A stretch of 64,000 nt of DNA, taken from NCBI RefSeq assembly GCF_036884655.1, contig NC_088330.1, positions 35,526,001 to 35,590,000 of the forward strand, read 5' to 3'. Of this stretch, positions 10,501-23,592 are shown piece by piece. The translations under genes and the position numbers were made by a program. This stretch comes from Musa acuminata AAA Group (lineage: Eukaryota > Streptophyta > Magnoliopsida > Zingiberales > Musaceae). Each line of letters opens with the position of its first letter. Within the stretch, counting starts at the first letter, position 1. The notes under the pieces were generated by a model. That model did not search any database. It worked only from the letters and a program-made list of their open reading frames with translations, and had not been told where the DNA came from.

Positions 10501-13500
10501 GTAAAAGTTTTAGCACAACACTCTCTTATGGGGGTCTTACTAGTGTTTCTTGTTTGAATAAATTTGTGTTGGGATATATGTTTGTGAAGAGGTTATACTG
10601 AGAAGCATTTTTGTGTTTCGATGTATCACCCTATGAAGCAACCAGGCATTGCGGGCAGTATGCATGTAGTTGTTGGGGTTTGCTTCTCACTGTTTTAGAT
10701 AATCTGTTTCTTTTGTTTGTTGCTATGCTGTGATTTACATTTAGTTTCCATTTAAGGTTCAGATGATATGGCCCATAAGTTAAATGATTCTTTGCATAAT
10801 TTGCACAAGTGTTTATTAATTAAATGGGGTATAAGATTGTGCTGGTTATGTTATTCTTCAGCTATATGGTGTGAAATGATCAGTGTTGCCTGCTTCAGAC
10901 AACATATTGTTCTCTAGTTTTTTTTGCCACTGAGCAGATTTTTGGCACCTCATGGTTACTTATAGGATTTTTTTTGTTTGTTTGAATGATCAGATTCAAT
11001 GTGTTTAGTTTGGACATTTCGCTGCTTATTCATTTATATGCATTTGCCTCTGTTAATAATCTGCACTAGGTTCTCTTGAGTTATTTAATTGAGTAGAAAT
11101 TGTGGTTGATTGCATTTGAAGATTGCTATCGTGTTAATTGTAATGCTGAAAATCTTTAATTTAGCAGTTGCATTTCTATGGCTATTTACTAATGATGATT
11201 GGTGAATGTCAATGATGGATTCAATCATCTGCTATTTTGGCTCTTTTGGATCGATCGTCCATTGCGATGGCGAATCCCATATTCCTTGAGTCCGTATGTT
11301 TCTGATCCTAACCCTAAGTCCGTTGTCTCCTCTCTTCTGTCCTCTCTGTTCTCCAATACTAGACGGATTCGGGCAGGAATAGGGAGACGATGTTTCTGTC
11401 CTCTGTTCTTTGTCCTCTCTTCTTATGATCGACGTTAGATGAATCTGAGCCTCGTTTTTCTAGATCTCTCTGTTGTTTTTAACCTTAGAGTATTTAAAAG
11501 ATTTCGATTCCTATTTTCTCATTTTCTTTTCTACTTTAATGTTTCTGTTACTGTTGAGAATTGTTTGGTCGGAAAAAAAACTTTAGAAACCTGCCAATTT
11601 AAACACTACCGTAGCTCGATTACCTTTCAGTAGTATTATCATTTTTTAGTGTCTACATGTAGTTGACGTGCTATTTCTAACGTTAAGTGTGTTTTTAGGA
11701 TTATTATTACATTGCGAAGAATCATCTGAAGAAAATGTGGTAATGAGATATGCCCTCTAGTAAAGTGAAACCTGAAATCGTTTGTTGGAAGATAAGTTGA
11801 AACTCGTGGTAAAAGTTTTAGCACAACACTCTCTTATGAGGGTCTTACTAGTGTTTCTTGTTTGAATAAATTTGTGTTGGGATATATGTTTGTGAAGAGG
11901 TTATACTGAGAAGCATTTTTGTGTTTCGATGTATCACCCTATGAAGCAACCAGGCATTGCGGGCAGTATGCATGTAGTTGTTGGGGTTTGCTTCTCACTG
12001 TTTTAGATAATCTGTTTCTTTTGTTTGTTGCTATGCTGTGATTTACATTTAGTTTCCATTTAAGGTTCAGATGATATGGCCCATAAGTTAAATGATTCTT
12101 TGCATAATTTGCACAAGTGTTTATTAATTAAATGGGGTATAAGATTGTGCTGGTTATGTTATTCTTCAGCTATATGGTGTGAAATGATCAGTGTTGCCTG
12201 CTTCAGACAACATATTGTTCTCTAGTTTTTTTTGCCACTGAGCAGATTTTTGGCACCTCATTGTTACTTATAGGATTTTTTTTGTTTGTTTGAATGATCA
12301 GATTCAATGTGTTTAGTTTGGACATTTCGCTGCTTATTCATTTATATGCATTTGCCTCTGTTAATAATCTGCACTAGGTTCTCTTGAGTTATTTAATTGA
12401 GTAGAAATTGTGGTTGATTGCATTTGAAGATTGCTATCGTGTTAATTGTAATGCTGAAAATCTTTAATTTAGCAGTTGCATTTCTATGGCTATTTACTAA
12501 TGATGATTGGTGAATGTCAATGATGGATTCAATCATCTGCTATTTTGGCTCTTTTGGATCGATCGTCCATTGCGATGGCGAATCCCATATTCCTTGAGTC
12601 CGTATGTTTCTGATCCTAACCCTAAGTCCGTTGTCTCCTCTCTTCTGTCCTCTCTGTTCTCCAATACTAGACGGATTCGGGCAGGAATAGGGAGACGATG
12701 TTTCTGTCCTCTGTTCTTTGTACTCTCTTCTTATGATCGACGTTAGATGAATCTGAGCCTCGTTTTTCTAGATCTCTCTGTTGTTTTTAACCTTAGAGTA
12801 TTTAAAAGATTTCGATTCCTATTTTCTCATTTTCTTTTCTACTTTAAGGTTTCTGTTACTGTTGAGAATTGTTTGGTCGGAAAAAAAACTTTAGAAACCT
12901 GCCAATTTAAACACTACCGTAGCTCGATTACCTTTCAGTAGTATTATCATTTTTTAGTGTCTACATGTAGTTGACGTGCTATTTCTAACGTTAAGTGTGT
13001 TTTTAGGATTATTATTACATTGCGAAGAATCATCTGAAGAAAATGTGGTAATGAGATATGCCCTCTAGTAAAGTGAAACCTGAAATCGTTTGTTGGAAGA
13101 TAAGTTGAAACTCGTGGTAAAAGTTTTAGCACAACACTCTCTTATGAGGGTCTTACTAGTGTTTCTTGTTTGAATAAATTTGTGTTGGGATATATGTTTG
13201 TGAAGAGGTTATACTGAGAAGCATTTTTGTGTTTCGATGTATCACCCTATGAAGCAACCAGGCATTGCGGGCAGTATGCATGTAGTTGTTGGGGTTTGCT
13301 TCTCACTGTTTTAGATAATCTGTTTCTTTTGTTTGTTGCTATGCTGTGATTTACATTTAGTTTCCATTTAAGGTTCAGATGATATGGCCCATAAGTTAAA
13401 TGATTCTTTGCATAATTTGCACAAGTGTTTATTAATTAAATGGGGTATAAGATTGTTCTGGTTATGTTATTCTTCAGCTATATGGTGTGAAATGATCAGT

Positions 13501-13807
13501 GTTGCCTGCTTCAGACAACATATTGTTCTCTAGTTTTTTTTGCCACTGAGCAGATTTTTGGCACCTCATGGTTACTTATAGGATTTTTTTTGTTTGTTTG
13601 AATGATCAGATTCAATGTGTTTAGTTTGGACATTTCGCTGCTTATTCATTTATATGCATTTGCCTCTGTTAATAATCTGCACTAGGTTCTCTTGAGTTAT
13701 TTAATTGAGTAGAAATTGTGGTTGATTGCATTTGAAGATTGCTATCGTGTTAATTGTAATGCTGAAAATCTTTAATTTAGCAGTTGCATTTCTATGGCTA
13801 TTTACTA
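7268..13807 (+). repeat. Five head-to-tail 1308-bp tandem repeats
   Basis: Units start at 7268, 8576, 9884, 11192 and 12500 and are each exactly 1308 bp with only scattered substitutions. Units 1 and 2 are nearly identical; units 3-5 share several variants, for example TTTTCTCATTTT in place of TTTTTTCATTTT. Each unit has the 300-nt C/D-like block (without its 5' stem except in unit 1) and then about 1 kb of T-rich, intron-like sequence. Frames of 61-79 codons recur only because the repeat recurs; they show no domain and are not called as genes. The last unit runs without a break into the 10500-bp repeat. Confidence 0.97.
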
Positions 13808-14774
13808 ATGAATGTTTTTTGTTCGAATGATCACGTTCAGTTGTGCTACATTAATGGTCGGTCCCAATACATTCATGTGCTTGAGTTTTGGATGTTTTGC
13901 TGCTTATTTTTTCTTTTCATGCATTTGCCTCTCCCATAACGGTATAGTTATTAAAATAATCTCGAGTGGTATACGAGTAATATTTAGTGATGCAAGTTAT
14001 GAATAACTGTTTTGGCAATAATATATGTAGCTCAAAATTCATATAGAAAAGCCAACTCTGTTTGGAATCGACAATAATCAATGCTTGTTGAGTGAAGGTT
14101 TGACACGCACAATAATGATCATGCAGGTGTTTTAAGCTAAATGCTCATGTATTGGTGAATTGTTATGTATATGTGCAATTGGGTGTTATGTATATCTTAA
14201 AGACCTAAAATTTAATAACATTTGTGTGGTGTATCGATTGTGTATTGATCGTGCAGGTGTTTTAAGCTAAATGCCCGTGTGTTTCAACATCATTTGTGCA
14301 TTTTGTTGACAAAGCAGTTGGTCATATTGATTGGGGCTAGCTTTTCATACCACTAGCTTTCGTATACAGAAGTTGGGTATAAGTCCATGTCACGATAACT
14401 GCGAAAATTTTTATGGTATCATAGTTTTGTTTTGGAATTTGATTGGTTAGTCTGTTGTGTTTCTGCTTGTTGGATGTTGATTTGGTCTTGTTGTTCTCTT
14501 GTGCAGAATTTATTTTTTTGGCTTATTCTGTGAATTAATTTATTGGAACTAAGATTTTCTTGTTTAATTGCATCTATTCACTCATATGATTACATTTGTT
14601 TAGTATACAGTATAAGGTGTTTGGGGATCAGAGGATATAGTCGTGACGAGGAAATAATTGATGTTTTTGAAATGGTTGTCTTATCTTTTTTTCTTTCCAT
14701 TATAATATTGAAGATTTATTTTTTCCCTAATCTTCCCTTCACATTGCTTGATTCGTTTCATACCATTCCTATTG

Positions 14775-15100
14775 ATTCAATAAGAGGCGATGATGATGAA
14801 ATTAAAAAAAATATTGGTTTCAACCATTCACCATGTTGGTGTTCGAACTGAGATTGGTCGTTCAAGGTGATGAGGAAATAAGGTAGTCTTGTGATGAGGA
14901 AATAATTGATGATTTTGAAATGGTTCTTATCTTATGTTTTTCTTTCCATTCTAATATTGAAGATTTATTTTTCCCCTAATCTTCCCTTCACATTGCTTGA
15001 TTTGTTTCATACCATTCCAATTGATTCATTAAGAGGAGATGATGAAGAAATTAAAATAAATATTGGTTTCTACCATTCAGCATGTTGATGTTTGAACTGA
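14775..15100 (+). repeat. Tandem duplication of the C-box head region (about 245 bp), family 2
   Basis: Two heads, AAGAGGCGATGATGATG near 14781 and AAGAGGAGATGATGAAG at 15031, each preceded by a CCTTCACATTGCTTGATT...CATACCATTCC segment and followed by TATTGGTTTC(A/T)ACCATTCA. A similar pair is at about 19884 and 20131 with period 246. The pairs recur in the other two 10500-bp copies at +10500 and +21000. The duplicated piece carries the head without the D-box tail. Confidence 0.85.
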
Positions 15101-15345
15101 GATTAGTAGTTCAAGGTGATGCTGAAGCCTAGATCCATATAGTATGTAAGAAGCATGAATCCATTATCTCCTCTCTTCGATGCTTTGTTCTCCAATCGTA
15201 ACAGGTTGATGGCAGGGCAGTTTGGATGGCCCATGTGGCAACCACTGCAGCCATGTCTACCTCTTAGGTTGGGTTCATGGCCAAGATGAAGGTAGATATT
15301 ATCGTCTCTTCTTTGAGTGATCAACAAAAGATGACTCTGAACATC
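15033..15345 (+). ncRNA. Candidate C/D-capped block, family 2, decayed copy
   Basis: The C-box-like GATGATGA (from 15038) and a D-box CTGA (15337-15340) are present about 300 nt apart. The closing stem is lost: GAGGA at the start faces ACATC at the end. The internal block with GGGCAGTTTGGATGGCCC and CCACTGCAGCCATGT is well kept. Copies at 25533-25845 and 36033-36345 are the same. I regard it as a degenerate member of the family. Confidence 0.25.
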
Positions 15346-15689
15346 TTGCTAATTTTTTTAATTGTTCTTTTGATTACATTTACCCTTTGAATCAATTCCT
15401 CTTTTGACCTGCTCTCTCTTTTAAGACAAATTACTTTGGACATTTTCATGATAGTTTTCTTCTATAATTTCTGTTTCTTGAAGTTATGTTATTTCTGTTT
15501 GTGTTCTGATGGATCTTTAAGAAAATTTTACATGTCAACTTAAACACTTGGTTTTTTTTTACTTTTGAATATTAGGATCATTTTTTAATGTTTATAATTT
15601 TGGCGTGCTTTATATATTTCATCTTTTTCTTAAATTTTATTATTTTTTCAAATATTTGGTTCATTGTATGCTTTTAAGGAGACGTTTAT

Positions 15690-18470
15690 GGTTTACCTAA
15701 AAAAGATATTGTTTGCAAAGGAGTGCTGCAGAACTTGTAGTTTGAAAATTTTTTCTCACAAGCTTCATTTTGGAATTTTGCATATTCCTGTAGATTGTGT
15801 TTACACACATATGTTATAGCACCTTACCATATGCTTTTTCTTTGAAATGATGTTTTAGCGTATTGTGTGACATTATCAGTATCTTATAATACCACGAGTT
15901 ATGCTATGTGCATATGTTTGACACAGGTTCGTGTCACCTTTTTGATGAGAAATATTGTGCTATTTTAATGCCACTGTTAGAACTTGGGTGTCTCATACAT
16001 TGCTACTCTGGTTGTTTGCTGCTTTGGCTGTACGTTATGAAGCTGGGTCTTTGTTATTTGGTTGGAAAGTAAATAAGTGAGACTTATGACTCGAGTCTGG
16101 CTTCATATTCTCTTTAGTTGGTACTCAATATGCAGAATGTGTGATGTTCTGTGAGCTAATAGGGTTTCTTGTTTGAATGAACTATCATTAGGAGGTATAT
16201 TTTTATCACTTTTTCGTGGAGTTATACTTGCAAAGCAATTTCATGTTTGGATGCGTCATTATTGTTTGAAGCAATGAGGCATCTAAAGGAAGTGTGCAGG
16301 TAGTTGTTTGTTGCTTCTATCTTTTTCAGATAATATGTTCTCTTTGCATACATATGTTATAGCACCCTAGCATATGCTTGTATTGACATCATCAAATATT
16401 TAAGACCAACAATGCTTGTATTGAAGAAGTGCAAGTAGGTCTCACACACACAAACAATCAGTCTCTGCTGTCGAGCGAAATGGTATGTGCTACTCCGGTT
16501 GTTTGCTGCATTGGCTGTATGTTATGAAGCTGGGTCTTTGTTATTTGGTTGGAAGGTAAATAAGTTGAGACTTATGACTTGAGTCTTGTTTCATATTCTC
16601 TCTAGTTGGTACTCAATATGCAGAGTCTGTGACATATTGTGAGGTAATTGGGTTTCTTGTTTGAATAAACTATCACTGGGAGGTATTTTTTTTATCACTT
16701 TTTCATGGAGCTATACTTGCAAAGCAATTTCATGTTTCGATGCGCCATTATTGTTTGAAGCAATGAGGCATCTAAAGGAAGTGTGCATGTAGTTGTTGGT
16801 TGCTTCTCTCTTTTTCAGATAATCTGTTCTCTTTGCACACATACGTTATAGCACCCTAGCATATGCTTTTTCTTTGAAATGACGATTGAACGTATTGTGT
16901 GGCATTATCAGTATCTTATACTACCATGAGTTATGCTATGTTGCATATGTTTGACACAGGTTCGTGTCACCTTTTTGATGAGAAATATTGTGCTATTTTA
17001 ATGCCACTGTTAGAACTTGGGTGTCTCATGCATTGCTACTCGGGTTGTTTGCTGCTTTGGCTGTATGTTATGAAGCTTGGTCTTTGTTATTTTGCTGGAA
17101 AGCAAATAAGTTGAGTCTTATGACTCGAGTCTGGCTTCATATTCTCTCTAGTTGGTACTCAATATTCCGAATGTGTGACGTGCTGTGAGGTAATAGGGTT
17201 TCTTGTTTGAATGAACTATCATCGGGAGGTATTTTTTTTATCACTTTTTCATGGAGCTATACTTGCAAAGCAATTTCAAGTTTTGATGCGTCATTATTGT
17301 TTGAAGTAATGAGGCATCTAAAGGAAGTGTGCATGTAGTTGTTGGTTGCTTCTCTCTTTTTCGGATAATCTGTTCTCTTTGCACAAATACGTTATATGAC
17401 CCTAGCATATGCTTTTTTCCTTGAAATGACGCTTGAGCGTATTGTGTGACATTATCAGTATCTTATGCTACCATGAGTTATGCTATGTGCATATGTTTGA
17501 CAAAGGTTCGTGCCACCTTTTTGATGAGAAATATTGTGCTATTTTAATGTCACTGTTAGAACTTGGGTGTCTCATACATTGCTACTCTGCTTGTTTGCTG
17601 CTTTGGCTGTATGTTATGAAGCTGGGTCTTTGTTCTTTGGTAGGAAAGTAAATAAGTTGAGACTTATGACTTGAGTCTGGCTTCATATTCTCTCTAGTTG
17701 GTACTCAATATGCAGAATGTGTGACGTGCTGCGAGGTAATAGGGTTTCTTGAACAATCATTGGAAGTAATTTTTTTTTTTTTTTCACTTTTTCGTGGAAC
17801 CATACTTGCAAAGCAATTTCATGTTTGGATGCATCATTATTGTTTGAAGCAATGAGGCATCTAAAGGAAGTGTCAATGTAGTTGTTGGTTGCTTCTCTCC
17901 TTTTCGGATAATCTGTTCTCTTTGCACACATATGTTATAGCACCCTAGCATATGCTATTTCTTTGAAATGACGCTTGAACGTATCGTGTGACTTTATCAG
18001 TATCTTATGGTACCATGTGTTATGCTATGTGCATATGTTTGACACAGGTTCATGCACCTTTTTTATGAGAAATATTATGCTATTTTAATCACTATTAGAA
18101 CTTGGGTGTCTCATACATTGCTACTCTGGTTGTTTGTTGCTCTGGCTGTATGTTATTAAGCTGGGTCTTTGTTATTGGTTGGAAAGTAAATAAGATGAGA
18201 CTTATGACTTGAGTCTGGCTTGTTATTCTCTCTAGTTGGTGCTCAATATGCAGAATGTGTGATGTGCTGTGAGGTAATAGGGTTTCTTGTTTGAATGAAC
18301 TATCATTGGGAGGTTTTTTTTTTTTATCACTTTTTCGCGGAGCTATACTTGCAAAGCGATTTCATGTTTGGATGTGTCGTTATTGTTTGAAGCAATGAGG
18401 CATCTAAACGAAGTGTGCAGGTAGTTGTTGGTTGCTTCTCTCTTTCTCAGATGAACTGTTCTCTTATTTG
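15690..18470 (+). repeat. About 543-bp sub-repeats inside the 10500-bp unit
   Basis: The phrase CATATGCTTTTTCTTTGAAATGA and its variants occur near 15828, 16371 (partial), 16861, 17405 and 17948, giving periods of about 543, 490, 544 and 543. Each sub-unit also repeats ATGAGAAATATTGTGCTATTTTAAT, TTGGGTGTCTCAT and GCAATGAGGCATCTAAA. The second sub-unit has a replaced segment at about 16378-16480 with a CACACACA run. A further diverged copy is at about 21050-21600. The same blocks recur at +10500 and +21000. Confidence 0.88.
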
Positions 18471-20132
18471 CTGTAGTGCTGCTATTGGTATTTATATGTT
18501 ATTTAAGGTTTGGATGGTGCATCTCATAAGTAAAATGATTATTTTTACAATTTGCATTAATGTTTGTTCAGTCGGCGTCGTTTGGAATTGTGTTGATAAA
18601 ATTGTTGCCCTCTTTCTTTTGTTGGTTGGACCGGATGATATAATCTGATCAATGTTGTCTGCCCCAGCCAATATATTCTTCTCTAGTGGTTCAAATTTTA
18701 TATGGGATCCTTATTTAATTGAGTAGAAATTGTGAATGATTTCTTTTGAAGATTGCTCCACTTTAGTTGTATAGTTTAAAATCTTTAATTTAGTAGTCGC
18801 ACTTCTATGGTTATTTACCAAGAACATCTTCTGTTCCAATGATCATATTCAATTGTCCTTCATTAATGGTGGGTCCAAATACATTCGTGTGTTAAGTTTG
18901 GATGTTTGCTACTTATTCTTCTTGTTTCTTTCAATTGCCTCTCCCTCAACAATATAGTTTTTCTAATAATCTTCACTGATATGTGAGTAAGACATATTGA
19001 TGCAAGTTATAAATAGTAGTTGTTTTGGCCATAATATATGTTACTCCTAGGAATTTGTCTGGAATTGACAACAAATAATACCCTTGTGTCTGGAATTTGT
19101 CTGGAGTTTATATACTATTCAGAATTTATTACGTCATATGATCTTGCAGTTGTGTTAAGTTAAATATCTGTGTAGTGGTGAATTGTTATGTAAATGTGCA
19201 ATTAAGTGTTGTGTATTTCTTAAGGACCTGAAATTTTATAGTCTGTCATTTGTGCATTTTATTGAAACAACAGTTGGTCATATTGTTTGGGAAAATTATT
19301 ATCTTTTTATACCATGAGCTATCGTATGCAAAAGTTTGGTATAAGTCCATGTCATGATATCAGTGAAAACTTTTGTGGTATCATGATTTTGGTTTTGGAA
19401 TTCGGTTGGTTAGTCTGTGGTGTTTTTGCTATTTATGTCGATTTGGTCTTGTTGTTCTCTTGTGCAGAATTTGTTTTTTTGTTTTATTCTGTGAATTAAT
19501 TTGTTGGAACCAAGATTTTCTTGTCTATTCACTCATATGGTTATTACAATTTTAAATGTAATGGAAAAGAGGAGGATCTATTGGGAGTATCATATTTGTT
19601 AATAATCAAAGGGATCTATCTGATAATGGGGGAAGAAAAGGTAATTACAATGGTTGGCTTGGATTGTGGTGATGTCATCCTTGCTAGCTGGTTAGTTTAG
19701 TACACAACATAAGACATTTGGGGATCAGAGGATGTAGTCTTGCGAAGAGGAAATAATTGACAGCTTTGAAAAGGTTGTCTTCTCTCATCCTTCTTTTTCC
19801 TTTCTAATATTGAAAATTTATTTTTCTCCTAATTTTCCCTTCACATTGTTTGCTTAGTTTCTTACTATTTCTATTGATTCAGTAAGAGGTGATGATGATG
19901 AAATTAAAATAAATGATGGTTTCGACCATTTACCATGTTGGTGTTCGAACTCAGATTGGTTGTTCATGGTGATGCTGAAGATGTAGTCTTGCGATGAGGA
20001 AATAATTGATGTTTTTGAAATAATTGACTTCGCTCTTCTTTTTTCTCTTTCTAATATTGAAGATTTATTTTTTCCCTAATTTTCTCTTCATAGTGCTTGG
20101 TTAATTTCTTACTACTTCTGTTGATTCACTAA

Positions 20133-20432
20133 GAGGTGATGATGATGAAATTAAAATAAATGATGGTTTCGATCATTCACCATTTTGGTGTTCGATTGAC
20201 TGTTCATGGTGATGCTGAAGCCTAGATCCATATGGTATGGATGAAGCATGATCATTGTCTCCTCTCTTCAATGCTCTGTTTTCCAACCAAAACAGGTTGA
20301 TGGCGGGGCAGTTTGGATGGCCCATGTAGCAACCACTGCAGCCATGTGTACCTCTTAGGTTGGATCTAGGCAAGAAGAAGGTAGACATATGATGTCTTCT
20401 TCTCATGTTGGACGAAAATGAATCTGAACCTC
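20133..20432 (+). ncRNA. Candidate C/D-capped structured RNA, family 2
   Basis: The start GAGGT and C-box GATGATGA face the end CTGA (20424-20427) and ACCTC (20428-20432). The closing stem is therefore kept although both arms differ from the GAGGC/GCCTC version. Internal hairpins visible: AATGAT-GGTTTCG-ATCATT near 20159 and AGACAT-ATG-ATGTCT near 20383. The central block GGGGCAGTTTGGATGGCCC and CCACTGCAGCCATGT is shared with the 15033 and 46529 copies. Length is 300 nt. Function unknown. Confidence 0.35.
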
Positions 20433-22689
20433 TTACAAATTTTTTTAATTGTTGTTTCGATTATGTTTACCCTTCAAATTTATAAAAGAGTTTGATACCC
20501 AATCAATCCTTCTTTTCTCCTTTTATCTCTTTTAAGATAAATTACTTTGAATATTTTCATGATCGTTGTGCTTCTATAATTTATGCTTCTTGAAGTTATG
20601 TTATTCCTGTTTGTAGTTTGTTCTGATGGACCTTTAAGAAAAGGTTACATGTCAATTTAAAGACTTGTTTTTTGTTTACTTTTCAATAATAGGATTATTT
20701 TTTATTGTTTATATTTTTGGTGTGCTTTATATATTTCTTCTTTTTCTTAAATTTTGATATTTTCCTAATATTCGGTTCATTATATGCTTTTAAGAAAAAA
20801 TTTACTTGTTATTTTCAACATTATTAGGGCTTGGGATTGTGCTGATAATATTGTTGAGCTAGATGATGAAAAACGTAATGTCTGCTCCATGGATGTAGTA
20901 TTTGTCATTTTGAGATTCATATAAAAAAGACATTGTTTGCAAAGGAGTGCTGCAGAACATGCTGTTCAGATATTTTCTCTGATAAGCTTCATGTTGGAAT
21001 TATGCATAGTGCCTGCATATTGTGTCTGTGCAGATATGTTATAGTGCTCTAGAATATGCTTTTTTTTTAAAATGAAACTTGAGCATATTGTGTGATCGAT
21101 AAGTGTCTTATACTACCATGAGTTATGCTAGATATATATGTTTGACACAGGTTTATATCACCTTTTTTGATGAAAAATATTGCATCGTTTAGTTGTTGCT
21201 GTTCGAACTTGGGTGTCCAGTACATTGCTACTCTGGTTCTCTGTTGCTTTGGCTATTTGTTATGAGTTTGTTGGAAAGTAAACAAGTTGAGACCAATGGC
21301 TCAAGTCTAGCTTAATATTCTCTCTAGTTGTTACTCGATACGCAGAATGTGTGATGTGTTCTGTGGTAATAGGGTTTCTTGTTTGAATGAACGTTCCTTG
21401 GGAGGTCTTTTCTGTTCACTTCCTCATGGATCTATACTTGCAAAGCTTATGTTTGGATGCATCATTATTGTTTGAAGTAACGAGGCATCTAGAGGAAGTG
21501 TGTGTGTCGTTGTTGGCTGCCTCTCTGTTTCAGATAAGCTATTATTTTGTTTGTTGTGTTGCTATTGATGTTTGTCTGTTATTCAAGGTTTGGATGGTAC
21601 ACCTCATAAAGTAAATGATCCATTTTATGGTTTGCATAAATGATGAAATCATTCCCCTCTTTTCTTTTGTTGGTTGGACTAGATGATGTAAATTGGTGAA
21701 TGTTGTCTGCTCTAGGCAACATATTCTTCTCTAGTTTTTCAAATTTTATATTGAATCCTTATTTAAATGAATAGAAATTGTGGATGGTTACATTTGAAGA
21801 TTGCTCCATTTTAGTTGTAAGGTTGAAAATCTTTAATTGAGTAGTTACATATCTATGGTTATTTACTAGGAACTTCTTTTGTTCCAATGATCACATTCAA
21901 TTGTCCTACAATAATGGTGGGTCCAAATATATCCATGTGTTAAGTTTGGATATCTTGCTACTTAATTCTTTTCTTGTGATCCATTTGCCCCTCCCTCGAC
22001 GTTGAAGTTAAAATAATCTGCACCGATATGTGAGTAAGATATTGTGGTTTTGTATTGGTATGTAAATGTTCAATCGAGTGTTATGTATATCGAAAGGACC
22101 TAAAATATGGTAGCTTTTTCATTTGTGCATTTTGTCGAAACAAGTGTTGGTCATTTTCATCACCTGTGGGATTTATGTGAATGTCTTTCACCTTGAGATT
22201 GTGGCAGATGTTTTGGCACCTTAGCATGCTCGTATTCATTGCATTGTTTGTGACACTACATAATTTACATTCTCCGTCGATGTGTTTGATTGAATGTTTG
22301 GGTAGTTCTAAATTGTTAGCTTTTGATACGATGTGTTTGTTATTGAAATCTTGAACGGTATGCTCCATGCCCATCAAATGCATCGTTGTATAATTTGCAC
22401 AAATGTTATTTTTGTTATCAGGGCTTGGGATTATGTTGGTGATACTGTTGAGCTTGATGATGTAAAACATAATGTCTGCTCTAGACGACTTTTCTTCAGT
22501 AATTTTTTGTTTTTCAGTTGAGATTCATATTGAATTTAGTTTACTTTAATTAAGGGTCATGAGTTTTTTATTTGGCCCAAACATGAGGGTCATCTATATT
22601 CTCTCTTTTAAGAGCACTTACAGTGGTGAGCTTGTTATGTTTATGTGCAATTGTGTATAGTCTATTATTACTAATTTACTATAGCGGCG

Positions 22690-22880
22690 ATCTTATTCTA
22701 AAGTTACGAGTTATAATCACATGGCTGCATATGTGGGATTTATGTGTTTGTTGTTGAAGGTGATTTTATCCTAAATTTATGAGTTGTAATTACATAGCTG
22801 CATATGTGGGATTTATGTGTTTGTTATTGAATGCTTGAATTGTATGCCCCAGCAAATGCATCTTTGTTGTATAATGTGTC
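22690..22880 (+). repeat. Local duplication of about 90 bp in the tail of the 10500-bp unit
   Basis: GCTGCATATGTGGGATTTATGTGTTTGTT occurs twice (about 22724 and 22797), with related TTATGAGTTGTAAT / TTACGAGTTATAAT segments before each. Farther on, a 60-bp phrase with GAGTTATAATCATCCACAATCATCTTGATCAGATG is duplicated at about 23294 and 23354. Both recur in the other two copies. Confidence 0.8.
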
Positions 22881-23592
22881 ATATGTTTGTTTAAATATTA
22901 TGGTTTGCTTGAATGATATGCCACATACCGAGCAGATGCATCTTTGTTTATAATGTGTCATATGTTTGTTTAAATTTTAGGGTTTGGGTTTGTGGTGTTG
23001 ATAATGGTGAGCTAAATGATGCAAAATGTAATTTCTGCTTAAATTGTAATTTTTTATTTTATAATGTGTCAATCAAGGTGCTCACATGTTTCTTTCCTTC
23101 CCCAAACATAAGAATCATCTGTATGGGTATCAATAGGATTGTTTTCGTGAATGATATTATTGAATTGTGATATATAAGGGATTGGTATGAATGCATCAAC
23201 TTGTTTTGTTTGAATATTTATCTGAATGTTTTGTTTTCATGGAGTTGCTGCTCTTTTAAGAGCATTTATAGCGGTGATCTTATACCAAATTTATGAGTTA
23301 TAATCATCCACAATCATCTTGATCAGATGAGTTATGAGTTATACTACTTTTATGAGTTATAATCATCCACAATCATCTTGATCAGATGCTTCTCGCTTTC
23401 ATGAAATAAAATGCAACTAGATCGAAACTTGATCAGAATTATTCTATACCATACAACACACCCGTTTGGATCTTGGAGTTGCTTCATAAGTCAAACCTGT
23501 TTAAAGCTGAGTCATCCGGTTTGCGTAGAAACTTGTCACTGTAGAAATTTTTCTTATGCAGTCAAATTCAGTCAAACTGATTTTAATTCTTG

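Larger units (their letters stand above)
13093..23592 (+). repeat. 10500-bp higher-order tandem repeat, copy 1
   Basis: The first of three head-to-tail copies. Its first 715 bp (13093-13807) are the tail of the fifth 1308-bp unit, so the large unit was born by fusing that array to downstream DNA. The rest is T-rich and protein-free: diverged relatives of the same monomer at about 13800, 18815 and 21860, paired C-box heads at 14785/15033 and 19886/20133, a 543-bp sub-repeat block, and a tail with 60-80 bp local duplications. Copy-specific bases seen include C at 13244, T at 13457 and A at 16190. Confidence 0.97.

Noticed and set aside
14783..14855. A short C/D snoRNA from the head GATGATGATG to GAACTGAG
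   Set aside because: No closing stem forms, and the CTGA is lost in relatives at 19886 and 46529, unlike the longer 300-nt frame.
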